Positions 24,785 to 34,250 of a DNA stretch of 64,000 nt are shown here, piece after piece; within the stretch, counting starts at the first letter, position 1; the number at the start of each line of letters is the position of its first letter. The notes under the pieces were generated by a model. That model saw only the letters and a program-made list of their open reading frames with translations. It was not told where the DNA came from and did not search any database. Position numbers and translations under genes: made by a program. The stretch lies in contig SAXG01000018.1 in the NCBI GenBank assembly GCA_012932865.1, positions 558,001-622,000 of the forward strand, in the 5' to 3' direction. This stretch comes from Amylostereum areolatum (Eukaryota > Basidiomycota > Agaricomycetes > Russulales > Stereaceae).

Positions 24785-26228
24785 ATGGCCGCCGTATCTC
24801 AACCACCACGCCCCCTCAAGAACCAACTCACTAAACAGACGAGCTATGTCTACACTCCGCCGAGCCACCGCCTTCTCTTCCAGGGCTCCCTTTCAGTTGC
24901 AGGATCGCGTATTCTTCTTGAAGGTCTCACATTTACCGTTCCCCTACGCGCAGCAGACAAGGGTCAAAGTACCATCAACCTGCTGGACAACCCACTCGCG
25001 TTGGCCTTGGAGAGCATGCGTGGCCTTACCTTAAGTCTATCTGGAACAGCACGACTGGATTCGGTATACCTCGATAAATCAGGCGAGGTCAGCATGTGGG
25101 TGATATATGCTGTGACTACCATCCTTGCTCATCCCTCGTATGCAGGGACATTCATCCCGCTGCGACGTTAAGTCGACTTTATTTTGAGAACCAGCTGTGT
25201 TCGAGCCCAGTCACTGCTGCTGATGGGACCACCGACTTAGGTGTGCGGATCACATTGGGCGATCCCGGTACGCCTGAAAGTTTTGTACCCTCTAGACCGA
25301 TTTGTCATTGCTTTACCACAGATAGCGAAGAATCGTCAGAGATTCTGGTGTACGGTCAACTTCCTCCATCCGACATCACGACCGAATCGGTCCCTTCCTC
25401 CTCGAAGTTCCCCATCTCAGACCCGCCCGTTCTCCGCCTGCGCGCCGCGCGAATTCTACCAGCACCGCCTCCTACACCCGTTCGCCTTCCTCGTCCGGAT
25501 GACCCATCTCCTCGAATACCTCCGCTTGTCTCGTTCGGGAAGAAACGACGTTCGCATAGTGACGAGGATGTATTCTCTGAACCTGTGTCGAAGAAGCACA
25601 AGGACGTGGGTGGACGTGCCCGTGGCAAGTCAAGCTCGATCGTAGCGGAGGACCCGATGGTGAAGATGGCGCGCGACGTGATGAAGAACATGCCCCGAGG
25701 ATCTCAAGACAGTGCCATGGGTCGGAGCCAGTCGTTATCACGGTCCGCTTCGCTCAGCCGGTCGCAGTCCGTTAAGGACGATGATGTTTTCAAGGTGCCA
25801 TCATTACCCATGTCCATGACCCAAGTAGAAGGGCCGAATGACGAGAAGGGTGGCGTTCCGGACATCGTTAAGGAGTTGGAGAAAGCAAATAAGACGGTAT
25901 GTCTTGTTATAATTGCGTCTTTCCGACCAGCTCAAAGCGTGTTCATAGATGATCAAACGCGCTGCAAGCGATTGCCTCGCAACGTACGGTATACATAAGA
26001 ACAGCAACGACTTCAAGGATGTTTGGACCTTCGTATATCGGGGAACCGAGTTCGCGTTGGTGCGCTTTCCGTTCCTTCTAACTAAAACAGTGCTGAGTGT
26101 ATGCACAGAGATCACAGATGCAGTCACGGGCTATTGACGTTCGTACAGCGGACAAGTGGGTCAAGACCCATGCGGAGATGTATGTGAAGGGCAGGATACC
26201 CGCGAGTCTAGATAGCGGGACAGCCTGA
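24785..26228 (+). CDS. Protein with Sld7-like C-terminal domain
   Basis: Four exons: 24785-25095, 25146-25896, 25949-26059 and 26109-26228 (430 aa), all joins in frame. The N-terminal about 130 residues look like a folded beta-rich domain (SHRLLFQGSLSVAGSRILLE, LALALESMRGLTLSLSG). The middle is disordered with a basic KKHKDVGGRARGK and Ser/Arg repeats (GRSQSLSRSASLSRSQ). The C-terminus, VKELEKANKTMIKRAA then ATYGIHKNSNDFKDVW and VYRGTEFALR, has the pattern I associate with the Sld7 C-terminal domain (replication-initiation partner of Sld3). In Sld7 the N-terminal domain binds Sld3 and the C-terminal part dimerises. The domain order fits, but the assignment is from memory of the pattern and not from alignment. 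Confidence 0.6.
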
Positions 26229-26672
26229 GACTCATGATCATCTTAGGACATTTGGACTGGGTTTTTGTACCGTGGTTTGGTTATATTTCTCACTGCAGGG
26301 TGACCTCGCAGGCCTTTTTCTCGGGTATTTCTCACTTTCTTCCTTCGATCGCGCTTGCACAACTTGTATGCTAGAGGTGTAGAGGACGGTAGAGGACGGT
26401 CCCCGCGGACTAGCATCATAATCCAGTCCGTTTACGGACTCTGTGACGATCTCGACCATTTCCGGTTGTGATTTGTGTAAATTCACGTCGAGAGGACCTC
26501 CCCAGTCAGACTGGTCAACAGAATTGAAGGACCTGGCAAGCCTGCATGCCTGTGAACGTCCACGCCTCCAACCTCTGCAACTTCAAAAACTTGCTTTCTC
26601 TGATTACTTCGTTCGAGGCTTAGAGCTCAAACCGCCTCTTTCAACCACAATATCAAGGTTTCTGCAACTTGA
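26229..26672. other. Intergenic region
   Basis: Holds the 3' end of the preceding gene and the promoter of the next. A short direct repeat GTAGAGGACG occurs twice near 26379-26400. I see no gene. Confidence 0.4.
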
Positions 26673-27288
26673 ATGAGCTTGTCAAAACCACGTCTTCCTC
26701 CCAGCTTCACGAGTCTCTACCGTCTCTTCCTACGTGCGTCTTCAGCTTCAGTGCTGCACCACTACGCGGCCAAGCGTTACCTGCGACAACTGTGGAGACC
26801 GACATTTGATGCGGCGGCCCGTGTGATCCAGGAAGGTGGACGAGCTGGTACAACAGAAGCCGGCGAACGAAGGCGGAAGTGGCTGCAGGCTTGGGAAGCC
26901 AACAGTATGTCCATTTTCCATCCCGCAAGACATTCAATCTAAACGAATATCAGCGGATACAACGCTCTCAGTATTGCATATCTCGAGTCAGTCGCGCGGT
27001 CTCTCTCACAAGCTGACCCGCAATCTTTCCTACCTGCATTATGGTTTCTCGACATGGCACTCAGAGAAACTTAACAAACCTGGAAACCGATGGGATCCCT
27101 CACCCAGCAAACTCAGAGACCTCGAGCAGACCATGGCCACTCTATCCAAGGCCAAGAGTGCTGTGAAAAAGGCCAGATCGGACTTCGACGCACAGTCCTT
27201 GGGTGCATTGGAGGAGGTCGTGCGAATGGCGGAAGGGAAGGGATGCTTGCATCTCGGAAGAGCTGTCTTCCGACGACGACGCGCGTAG
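26673..27288 (+). CDS. LYR-motif protein, probably mitochondrial
   Basis: Two exons, 26673-26904 and 26954-27288, join in frame (188 aa). Near the N-terminus is SLYRLFLRASSASVL with the L-Y-R tripeptide followed by an Arg-rich helix (YAAKRYLRQLWRPTFDAA). This is the arrangement of LYR-motif proteins that bind mitochondrial acyl carrier protein and help assemble iron-sulfur clusters or respiratory complexes. The high Arg content and low acidity of the first 80 residues suit mitochondrial import. The C-terminal half is helical and basic (LRDLEQTMATLSKAKSAVKK). The last residues RRRRA could reflect a missed final intron. Class moderately supported; the specific complex unknown. Confidence 0.55.
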
Positions 27289-27675
27289 AACACTACCACG
27301 GCCTATTCCATCGTATTTGCATTGGGTGCTCAAGACTAGTTGGTACTTACCACCATGTTACCGTACAGGTCCGACGTAAGTGCGTCCCCCACTTCTATTA
27401 TGTTCCCTTTTTGGTGTTATAATAAGCATGCTCTTTCAGATATTGATTACCACGTAATTCATTCAGCCGCCTGCACGCGTTCTGGGGTTAGATCACAACC
27501 CAACGGACAATGGGAGCGGCACGTTCATGGTTCGGCCGCCTGCGCGTGTGTCACACATATAAAGAGCCTCCTGCCTCAGCCAAGTTACACTTTTCTCTCT
27601 TATTGAGACCAGCCACACCGTGGTTCCGGGATTGCCTCCCGGCCTCGTCTTCTTTCTCTTTCTTTCTATCTTTTT
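27289..27675. other. Intergenic promoter region of family B gene
   Basis: The 387 bp upstream of the ATG at 27676. A CACATATAAAGAG stretch at about 27554-27566 is a fair TATA candidate, and a T/C-rich leader (TCTTTCTCTTTCTTTCTAT) runs up to the start. Confidence 0.4.
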
Positions 27676-29205
27676 ATGCCAACGGCTTTCACTCAGCCAA
27701 TGGGTCAAAGTGATACATCCAACGCCCCACTTGGGGCTTACGAAATTCACGACGTTGATTCCTCCGTCTCCCTCCCTCGTTCGCCGCGCTCCATGCGCCG
27801 GCGTGGCAGCTGCGATATGTCCGTCCCCTCCTCACCGGTGGAACGACACAGTGGCTTGTTCGACGAGCCCCTGCCACCCAATACCCCTTCCGCAGACCTC
27901 GTTCCCTTGGATCTATCGTGGGTGCGAAACGCGTCTCCGCAGGAGACGGGCGACTCCGAAAGTGATAAAGAGGACGTCGCGGTTGATGAAGACAATATTT
28001 CTCGTCCATCATCAAGGTCATCTCTCCACACGATCCACGTGTATGGGCCATTTGGATCTTCCACCCCCGAACCTGCTTTTCACCACGACGACCCAAGACA
28101 CACCCCTCCCCCACCATCACTCCCGGAACTCGTCATTGAATTGCATCGCATACTTAACGCTACCATCCCCGGCTTTCTTCCCGATCTGGATGCCCTCGAC
28201 ATAGAGGACGAGCTGCTCATGCACCGACCGCACGAGTCTTTCGTGGACATGTTGTGGGACGAGATCGATGAGAAGGCAGAGACGAGGGAGGAGAAAGAGC
28301 AGGACTATGAAGAGGAACTTACCGCGACAATGGTCGACGCATTGGTGGTGAATTATATCCAGGAGAGTGAAGAGTGGGAAGTGGAGATCATGAAGAAGAC
28401 CGTTCTGGACACAATTCTGGAGGAGGAAGAATATGAAGACATCATCGTGTACTCTAAGGTGCGGTCCGTTACCCTTTCGCGTCGATGCTCCTCCGCTGAC
28501 CCGCATTCTGTTAGGAAAATGATCTGATGTTTGCCAATTACAATGTGAGTTGGTGATGGTCTGTGTTCTCAATAACGACACTGACCGTAGCTCCCGGCCT
28601 TAGAAGCCTCTGCCACCAACGCCGCAGGAGGCCATATCATTCAGTACCATTTCCTTGGAAGAGGCCAGAATCAAGTTTGCGCATGCACACTGCTTGGATC
28701 TTTCACAGGCAGCAAGTCATTCATCTTTGGTTCGTTTCCTCCCCTCATCTCACTCAAGCTTCTCTAACCTCGTTGCCAGGAGACTTCGGCGCCGTCTTCC
28801 TCCAACCCTTCCTCCAACCCCTCCACCGAGGGAACCATCGTCCCCTTACTCGGGACTCCCTCGTCTTCATCCACCCTGCTGTCCACGGATGACCCCCCCA
28901 GAATCTTTCGGCCTCCCCTGATAACTCTAGAGGAAGCCCAAAAGAAATTTGGCACGGCTCAGTCCCACGACCTACCTCTCTCACACATCTCATGGACCAA
29001 GTTCCCCGTAATCTTTCAGCCTCCTCTAATTTCGTTACAGGAGGCACAGAAGAGGTTCGGGTCGTCCTGCCCTTGCAATCCCCCTCAGAAGGAGGAATCC
29101 CCCATATCTGTGGTCCTTGCCGCCCCGCCGAAGAAGAGCTCTACGAATATTTTCAAGCGTGCTTTCTCCTCGACCGGTGCTTCGAAGATCGTTGTTGACA
29201 GATAG
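27676..29205 (+). CDS. Conserved hypothetical protein, family A/B member B
   Basis: Four exons join in frame: 27676-28458, 28515-28544, 28605-28739 and 28780-29205 (457 aa). It is a paralogue of the gene at 14056-15574. The shared blocks are PPNTPSADLVPLDLSWVR and the stretch from PPSLPELVIELHRILN to LDALDIEDELLMHRP, in the same order and spacing. The middle is very acidic (EKAETREEKEQDYEEEL). The C-terminal exons hold three copies of a short motif: FSTISLEEARIKFAHA, IFRPPLITLEEAQKKFG and IFQPPLISLQEAQKRFG. The tail is basic (PPKKSSTNIFKRAFSS). The 30-nt exon 2 codes ENDLMFANYN. No known domain recognised; the repeats and acidic/basic layout suggest a protein-binding scaffold, which is inference. 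Confidence 0.75.
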
Positions 29206-30094
29206 CCACCACGCTCATTAATGTGCCCCCTTGTATTTATACCCTCGTGTAACCTATGGGTGCGCACCCTCGCATATATCCAATAACAGACCTTCAATAT
29301 ATATTATGATGTTGGCGTCCTCTCACCGGTCAACATTCAACGGTCAGGCTTCAAATATGGCAACACATGGTCGGGAAGACTAACGAGGAAGACGGATCCC
29401 TTCGCAGTACGAAGTTTATTTAACGTAGTAGAAATACGAGGAGCAGAAAAAAGTGTAAACCAAAATGATGCTACAAGTCGGTATGGAACGACCAAAGCTA
29501 TCGATACAGGGGTAAGTGTCCAGGGGAGATGAGCTAAAGATACAGGTGAGGATGCAGATATGTCAGCCAGAGACGGGAACAGACGCAAGGAAAACAAGAC
29601 AAGATGATGGCGGGATATAGCAAGGACCAAGGTGATAGAGGTGATGAAGTCGATGACGGAAACGAGAGCACAGAAGGGGGTCAAGATGGGAACGAGAATG
29701 GTGAACTGAGAACGAGCACCGAGCACGTAGAACGGAGAAACAAGAACGGAAATCACAGAAACGAGAACGTAGATGAGGATGAGGATGAGGATGAGGATGA
29801 GGATGAGGATGAGGATGAGGATGAGGGAACCGAGGAAAGGTTATATCTAGATGGGTGTTGGTAGGCCAAGAGCTCTGTGGGGAGAGCAAATGCCGCGCGA
29901 AAGACTGGGCACGCCTGCGGGAGACCATGCCGTGATTGATGCGGAATTTGGGGCATGTTGATGGGCAGCTTGAGGTGTGGCGGGCGGTGAGCGGGCTGGC
30001 CCACGATGTACAATGTAGGATGACGTTGGGAGCCATCAGTGAGATCCGCCCCGGGGATCGATCGTCTTGAAGGCATGACCTCGAGGCTGCACGC
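29206..30094. other. Intergenic between convergent genes, with hexanucleotide satellite
   Basis: About 890 bp between the end of the family B gene and the end of the next minus-strand gene. Long open frames on both strands (29604-29864 plus; 29337-29756 and 29563-30147 minus) are largely produced by the GATGAG repeat and purine-strand bias. I do not call a gene. Confidence 0.4.
29772..29825. repeat. (GATGAG)9 microsatellite
   Basis: Nine perfect copies of the hexanucleotide. Read on the plus strand it would code alternating Asp-Glu, on the minus strand Ser-rich or Leu/Ile-rich runs. Likely length-polymorphic. Confidence 0.95.
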
Positions 30095-31963
30095 CTACCA
30101 ACGGATGTGCTCCTCAACAGGGCGTATCTTCCCGACCTCGCTCGCAAAAACCTCTGCCATCCACTCCGTCTCCATCATATCCATCGCGGAGTGTATCACA
30201 GGTATATACTTCTGATAAACCTGTTGGCGTAAGTGTTGGCGAACAGCAGTATCAATGTTGAGCCCAATGTGTTTGTACTTTGTCTGAAGAAGGAAACGTC
30301 AAAACGCGATATAGCGAAGGACATGAAGGGTCTGGCGCACGCGGGGACAGTCGGTCCAAGAGCTCGACAAGGGGACATGCATGTAAACATCGTCAATCGC
30401 GGCCTGATAGGGCATGAGTTTGGACTTCTCCAAGTGATCTTGGGCGAACAGGCTTGGGGCCGCCGGGATCTTGGGCTCATTGGCAAGTTTGTCAGTGGCA
30501 ACAACGGGCTGCACATCGGCGACCGCTTGCTGAATTGCGATCGATGATGAAAAGGGGAAGGGTACTGAAGGAACGAGCCGACGCGCATGGTCCTCCAAAT
30601 CGGGGGGATAAGTGTACGGGAAAAAAAGCTCTGAGAAGGGTATCGTGCTTTTGGCACTTATGGGTGTCATGGGCATCTCCGGAGTGGCTGGCGACGTCGA
30701 TGAAGAGTTGGAGGAAGATGTCGAAGTCCCGCTCTCCTTCACAGGTGTGGATGGCTCCGGGGTCCTTTCGTCGGATTCCTCCTTTGCTTGATTAGCGGCG
30801 TCGGGTTCCTCTTTTGCTTGATTAGCGGCGTCGGATTCCTTCTTCGCTTCATTCGCGGCGGCTCGCCTTGTGATTTCTATGACACGGGCCTCCTCTTCCA
30901 GAGTGGCTCGGAGACGGCGCGGGGCCCACATCCTACAAGAGAATGGGGCAGGAATGTACTTGTTCGTGGATAGCGGGGCAGAGACGCGCTTCCCATTTGC
31001 CCTGTAGAGACGTTAGACGCTGTAGTAATGTTACACCCGAATGCTGACTTTGACCAAGGTGCAGTCACAGGCGGGGAAATTCGAGAAGTCTGGCGGGGAG
31101 TAGATTCCAACTCCGGGGAGCTAGAAGGAATTCAGCTGGAAGACACATGCAAGAGGACCCGAGAGTAAGCATACTCGACAAATGGCAGGCTCGGCAACTC
31201 CTTGTCCTTACGGGTCTTCTTGTCTTTAATCGCCTTGCTGTCCTTGTTGGCCTCGTCATTACTTGCCCTCTTGCTCTTGCGAGAGTGTTTGACCTTCATG
31301 GCAGAGTCGTCTAGTGACAAAACGGTCAGAAGTGGACGTGCGAATGAAGATATGGATGGCGCCTACCGATGTCAGTTACGATAGGCGGTGGTCGGTGGCG
31401 ACGCTTCTCGGATTTCGATGGTACATGTCGCTCAATGTCCTCCGCGCGCCCAAGGTTCGGATAGTCCTCTGTCAATGCGCATTGATGAACATCAGTCGCC
31501 TGATATTCACTTCAGCGAGGTACAAATGACCTTCCAGACATCCCATGAAAAAGGCTGGTCGATGGTCCGCGGTGTTGGGTAAACGGCGACGGGTGTCCAA
31601 TGGCTTTGGCTTTGGGGGAGAGGTACCAATGGCCTGTGGCAAAGCGGCTGTGGCGTCCGACAGAGAGGAAAGTGAAACATTGGTGGCATCCATGGATTCG
31701 ACGGTGGCGAGGAACGACGGGTCCGGTTTGAGGTCGCGGAGGTACCACAAGAGGATGAAGGAGATCGAGATGACTGGGTATTGCTGGGTCAAGTAGTAGG
31801 CTGGCTGGAAGAATACCGCGGAGAGGATCCAAAATACGAGACGGACGAAGGCCGCCATGGCCCAGAACGAAACTGAAAAGGCGGTGTAAACGAGTTTGAA
31901 GAGTGCGAGCATGGTCGCGGGAGGAGGTTGGTCTTGTTTGCTATTGGGGATAGTGATGGTCAA
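30095..31963 (-). CDS. Membrane-anchored hypothetical protein, six exons
   Basis: Six exons join in consistent phases: 31963-31531, 31468-31367, 31310-31159, 31120-31035, 31001-30341 and 30283-30095 (540 aa). Two hydrophobic segments lie at about residues 18-75 (LVYTAFSVSFWAMAAFVRLV; then VISISFILLWYLRDL). A basic linker follows (KVKHSRKSKRASN), then a conserved-looking globular part spread over exons 3-6. That part reads LPSLPFVEYAYSRLPGVGI, DCTLVKVSIRVANGKRVSAP and YIPAPFSCRMWAPRRLRA. Next come a tandem 10-residue Ala/Lys/Glu repeat and a Ser/Thr/Pro linker. The C-terminal domain, helical by composition, includes TKYKHIGLNIDTAVRQHL, ALD-like HSAMDMMETEWMAEVFA and ends EEHIRW. I do not know the family. 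The clean phases and the folded C-terminus across an intron make it a confident gene. Confidence 0.7.
30771..30860. repeat. Three tandem 30-nt coding repeats
   Basis: Units 30771-30800, 30801-30830 and 30831-30860, coding on the minus strand AN(E/Q)AK(K/E)E(S/P)DA. The first two (plus order) differ at two positions; the third is more diverged. A recent in-frame expansion inside the membrane-anchored hypothetical gene. Confidence 0.9.
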
Positions 31964-32608
31964 GGTCGAAGGTGGGGGAGGGGAAACAAGGCTCGCCGCG
32001 ATTATAAGTCCGCGCGACCATCAAAATTCGCACGGGTACCAAGTACAAAAGCCTCGCGGTGGTGACAACTAGGTGACACTGACAACGCTGCAAGTGAGCT
32101 CAGGGCAGCGGTAGACACAGCCCTTGTTCACGAAACACCCCTGACGAAGAACTCTCGATAGAATCGTGGTGCAATGCAGAAGATGCGTGTCGCGAACATG
32201 TGATGTCAAAGCGTTGACGTTGGGATCGTTGGAGAAGTTGAGACGTCGCGCTTGGCGGTGCACTACCGATATTATGGCTGTTCAATATAGCACAGTCTGA
32301 CCCTTCTTTTCACGATGCGTGTCTCTTCAGTTATCTGGAGGGGGGAAGAAGCAAAACGAGAGATGAGAAGACGCAGGACCTCACGTGATCCTCAACAGCG
32401 TCCACGAGTTGATTCCCGAATCTCGAGTGCCCGCCTCGGAGATCTGGCCGAACTTTGTTGCGCCGTATATCGTGGAAAGGTTTAATTCAGAGTACACGAG
32501 GCTGCCGATGGCGGTACATCGCGCCAGACTAGTAGTGGCAATTTGATTCGGGGCAAAGTTGAAGTACGTCCGCTATGTCACCGTCTGATCCCAACCTTCA
32601 GTTACGTC
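31964..32608. other. Intergenic region
   Basis: Promoter of the minus-strand gene starting at 31963 and the 3' end of the cyclase gene. A TTATAAG stretch lies at about 32000, some 40 bp upstream of the ATG at 31963 on the minus strand. I see no gene in it. Confidence 0.4.
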
Positions 32609-33295
32609 CTAGGTCAGGAAGGGGGGAGGGACGTACCCGTCTTTCCACGCTACAGCACGAATTGGTGACCCATCACATCCCTCCAGATTCAAAGGCAACA
32701 AGCTCACTACCCATCCCTCCGAGCCCAGCAGCACTTCCAAGTTCGTCAGATTCTCTGCGATGACCCCACCCCGTCCCAAGAATTCCTTGTGCACCGCATG
32801 TGTTGCCACCTCGCCCTCTGCCGGCATCCCGTCCGGACTCAAGGCGTCGATCCCGATAACGCGCACTCCTCGATCTCCTAGTCTCCTTGCAACATCAACG
32901 GTCACACGCGGGTTCGGGAAATATGCTTGAGTGCCCCAGTGTTTCGACCATCCGGTGCATACGAGCACCATCACGCCCTTTCCTATCCGATCTTCATACG
33001 GCTCAAAGTCCGACCACGTGAGCGCGTCGTGAGGTGTGCGTCCGCGAACATCCACGATCACGGCGGGGCCAACCAGAATGGAAAGATCGAGATCAGAGAT
33101 CGTCGCGCCTTCCGCGATGAAGTGTACTGGTGCGTCGACATGTGTTCCGGTGTGGGAACCCAAAGTCAATCTAGACACGTTCGAGTCGTCGGGCCCGAGC
33201 GAGCAGATACGCTCGCAGTTGTAAATGGGATGCCCATGGCAATAGCTGCCTCCCGATGCAGTGAGGGGATGCGATAGGTCGACAACGAGATGCAT
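32609..33295 (-). CDS. Cyclase-family (kynurenine formamidase-like) metal hydrolase, copy 1
   Basis: Single exon, 228 aa, start MHLVVDLSHPL. It carries the metal-binding signature of the bacterial-type cyclase/formamidase family (PF04199): HTGTHVDAPVHF at about residues 48-59. Also present are the family strings GWSKHWG and VRVIGIDALSPDG. C-terminal GCDGSPIRA closes the fold. Members hydrolyse amides or lactones (for example N-formylkynurenine) using divalent metals. The substrate cannot be told here; no other kynurenine-pathway gene is near. It lies 256 bp downstream of a second copy in the same orientation, so the two form a tandem pair. No signal peptide; cytosolic. Confidence 0.88.
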   Translation of the reverse strand: MHLVVDLSHPLTASGGSYCHGHPIYNCERICSLGPDDSNVSRLTLGSHTGTHVDAPVHFIAEGATISDLDLSILVGPAVIVDVRGRTPHDALTWSDFEPYEDRIGKGVMVLVCTGWSKHWGTQAYFPNPRVTVDVARRLGDRGVRVIGIDALSPDGMPAEGEVATHAVHKEFLGRGGVIAENLTNLEVLLGSEGWVVSLLPLNLEGCDGSPIRAVAWKDGYVPPPFLT

Positions 33296-33551
33296 GGCGT
33301 GGGGGAAAGATGGGCTGTTGGATCAGTTCTTATGTATGGCGGGGAGCACCTGAATGGGGAGGCGGGCCGAATGGAACGTCGGGACGGTAGACCGGTGACG
33401 CAGGAGTTTGCATTTTATCTCTGTGGCTGGCCGGCTCCTCAGGAAGATATAGAAAAGGCAGATGGACATTGGTGACGTATCAGAAGCAATGCCTGTCATA
33501 TAGCCCATGCTCAGCCGCGTCTATAATCACGAAGGAGGCGGTATACACACC

Positions 33552-34250
33552 TTACTCGGTCCAGGCATATGCTCTGACCGGAGACCCGTCACACCCAACG
33601 ATTTTATGAGGAACCAAGCTGACCATAATCTTGACTTCCGGTGACGTATTCTGTATCTTCATGAGCGTCTCCAGATTGGTAAGGTTCTCTGCGATGATGC
33701 ATCCCGCGCCCAAGACGATGTCGTGCACGCCCAAATCGTAAGTCTCTTCATCTAGAACTGGCACCCTGGGCATTTGGTCCGGGCTCATCGCATCGATTCC
33801 GACGACCATTACTCCCAAATCGACCAGGTGTTGAACTACCGCTCGTTCCAACCACGGACTGTCGAAGTACTTGTATTCCTTATCTTCCCAGAACTTGCTC
33901 CATCCCGTCATGAACAACACCGCCATTCCTTCCTGTATTTTGTCATGGTATTTAGCCAGATCTTGGACCGTGATTGGCTGGCGCGCGCCCTTGTGTGACA
34001 CGTCGATGACAAGAGCCCAGCGTATGAAGTGGGAAATGGGAAAGGTATCAATGGAGGGAAGGTTATCGAAGCGATGGGATGGGGCGTCGATGTGGGTTCC
34101 AGCGTGCGACGATAATTCCAGTTTTTGAACAGCGAATCGGTCCTCAGCAACTGTGCAGAACTGCGAACAGTGAAAAGTGGGGTCGCCTGGGTAGACGGGG
34201 GTATTGCGGTCTAGTGGATGGGAGAGATCAATAATATGTCGCAGATTCAT
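33552..34250 (-). CDS. Cyclase-family (kynurenine formamidase-like) metal hydrolase, copy 2
   Basis: Single exon, 232 aa from MNLRHIIDLSHPL. An upstream in-frame Met at 34394 would add 48 residues including a poly-Thr run from an ACC microsatellite, which looks like leader rather than protein. Metal motif HAGTHIDAPSHRF, then GWSKFWEDKE, VMVVGIDAMSPDQMP, an AGCIIAENLTNLETL helix and a GCDGSPVRAYAW end. It shares the order and most motifs of copy 1 but differs throughout, so the duplication is old. It differs at the residue after the second His pair (SHRF instead of VHFI). Role probably amide or lactone hydrolysis; substrate unknown. Confidence 0.88.
   Translation of the reverse strand: MNLRHIIDLSHPLDRNTPVYPGDPTFHCSQFCTVAEDRFAVQKLELSSHAGTHIDAPSHRFDNLPSIDTFPISHFIRWALVIDVSHKGARQPITVQDLAKYHDKIQEGMAVLFMTGWSKFWEDKEYKYFDSPWLERAVVQHLVDLGVMVVGIDAMSPDQMPRVPVLDEETYDLGVHDIVLGAGCIIAENLTNLETLMKIQNTSPEVKIMVSLVPHKIVGCDGSPVRAYAWTE

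Noticed and set aside
29337..29756. Hydrophobic 139-codon minus-strand frame resembling a membrane protein
   Set aside because: The opposite strand is purine-rich and acidic, which forces hydrophobic codons on this strand; no other support.
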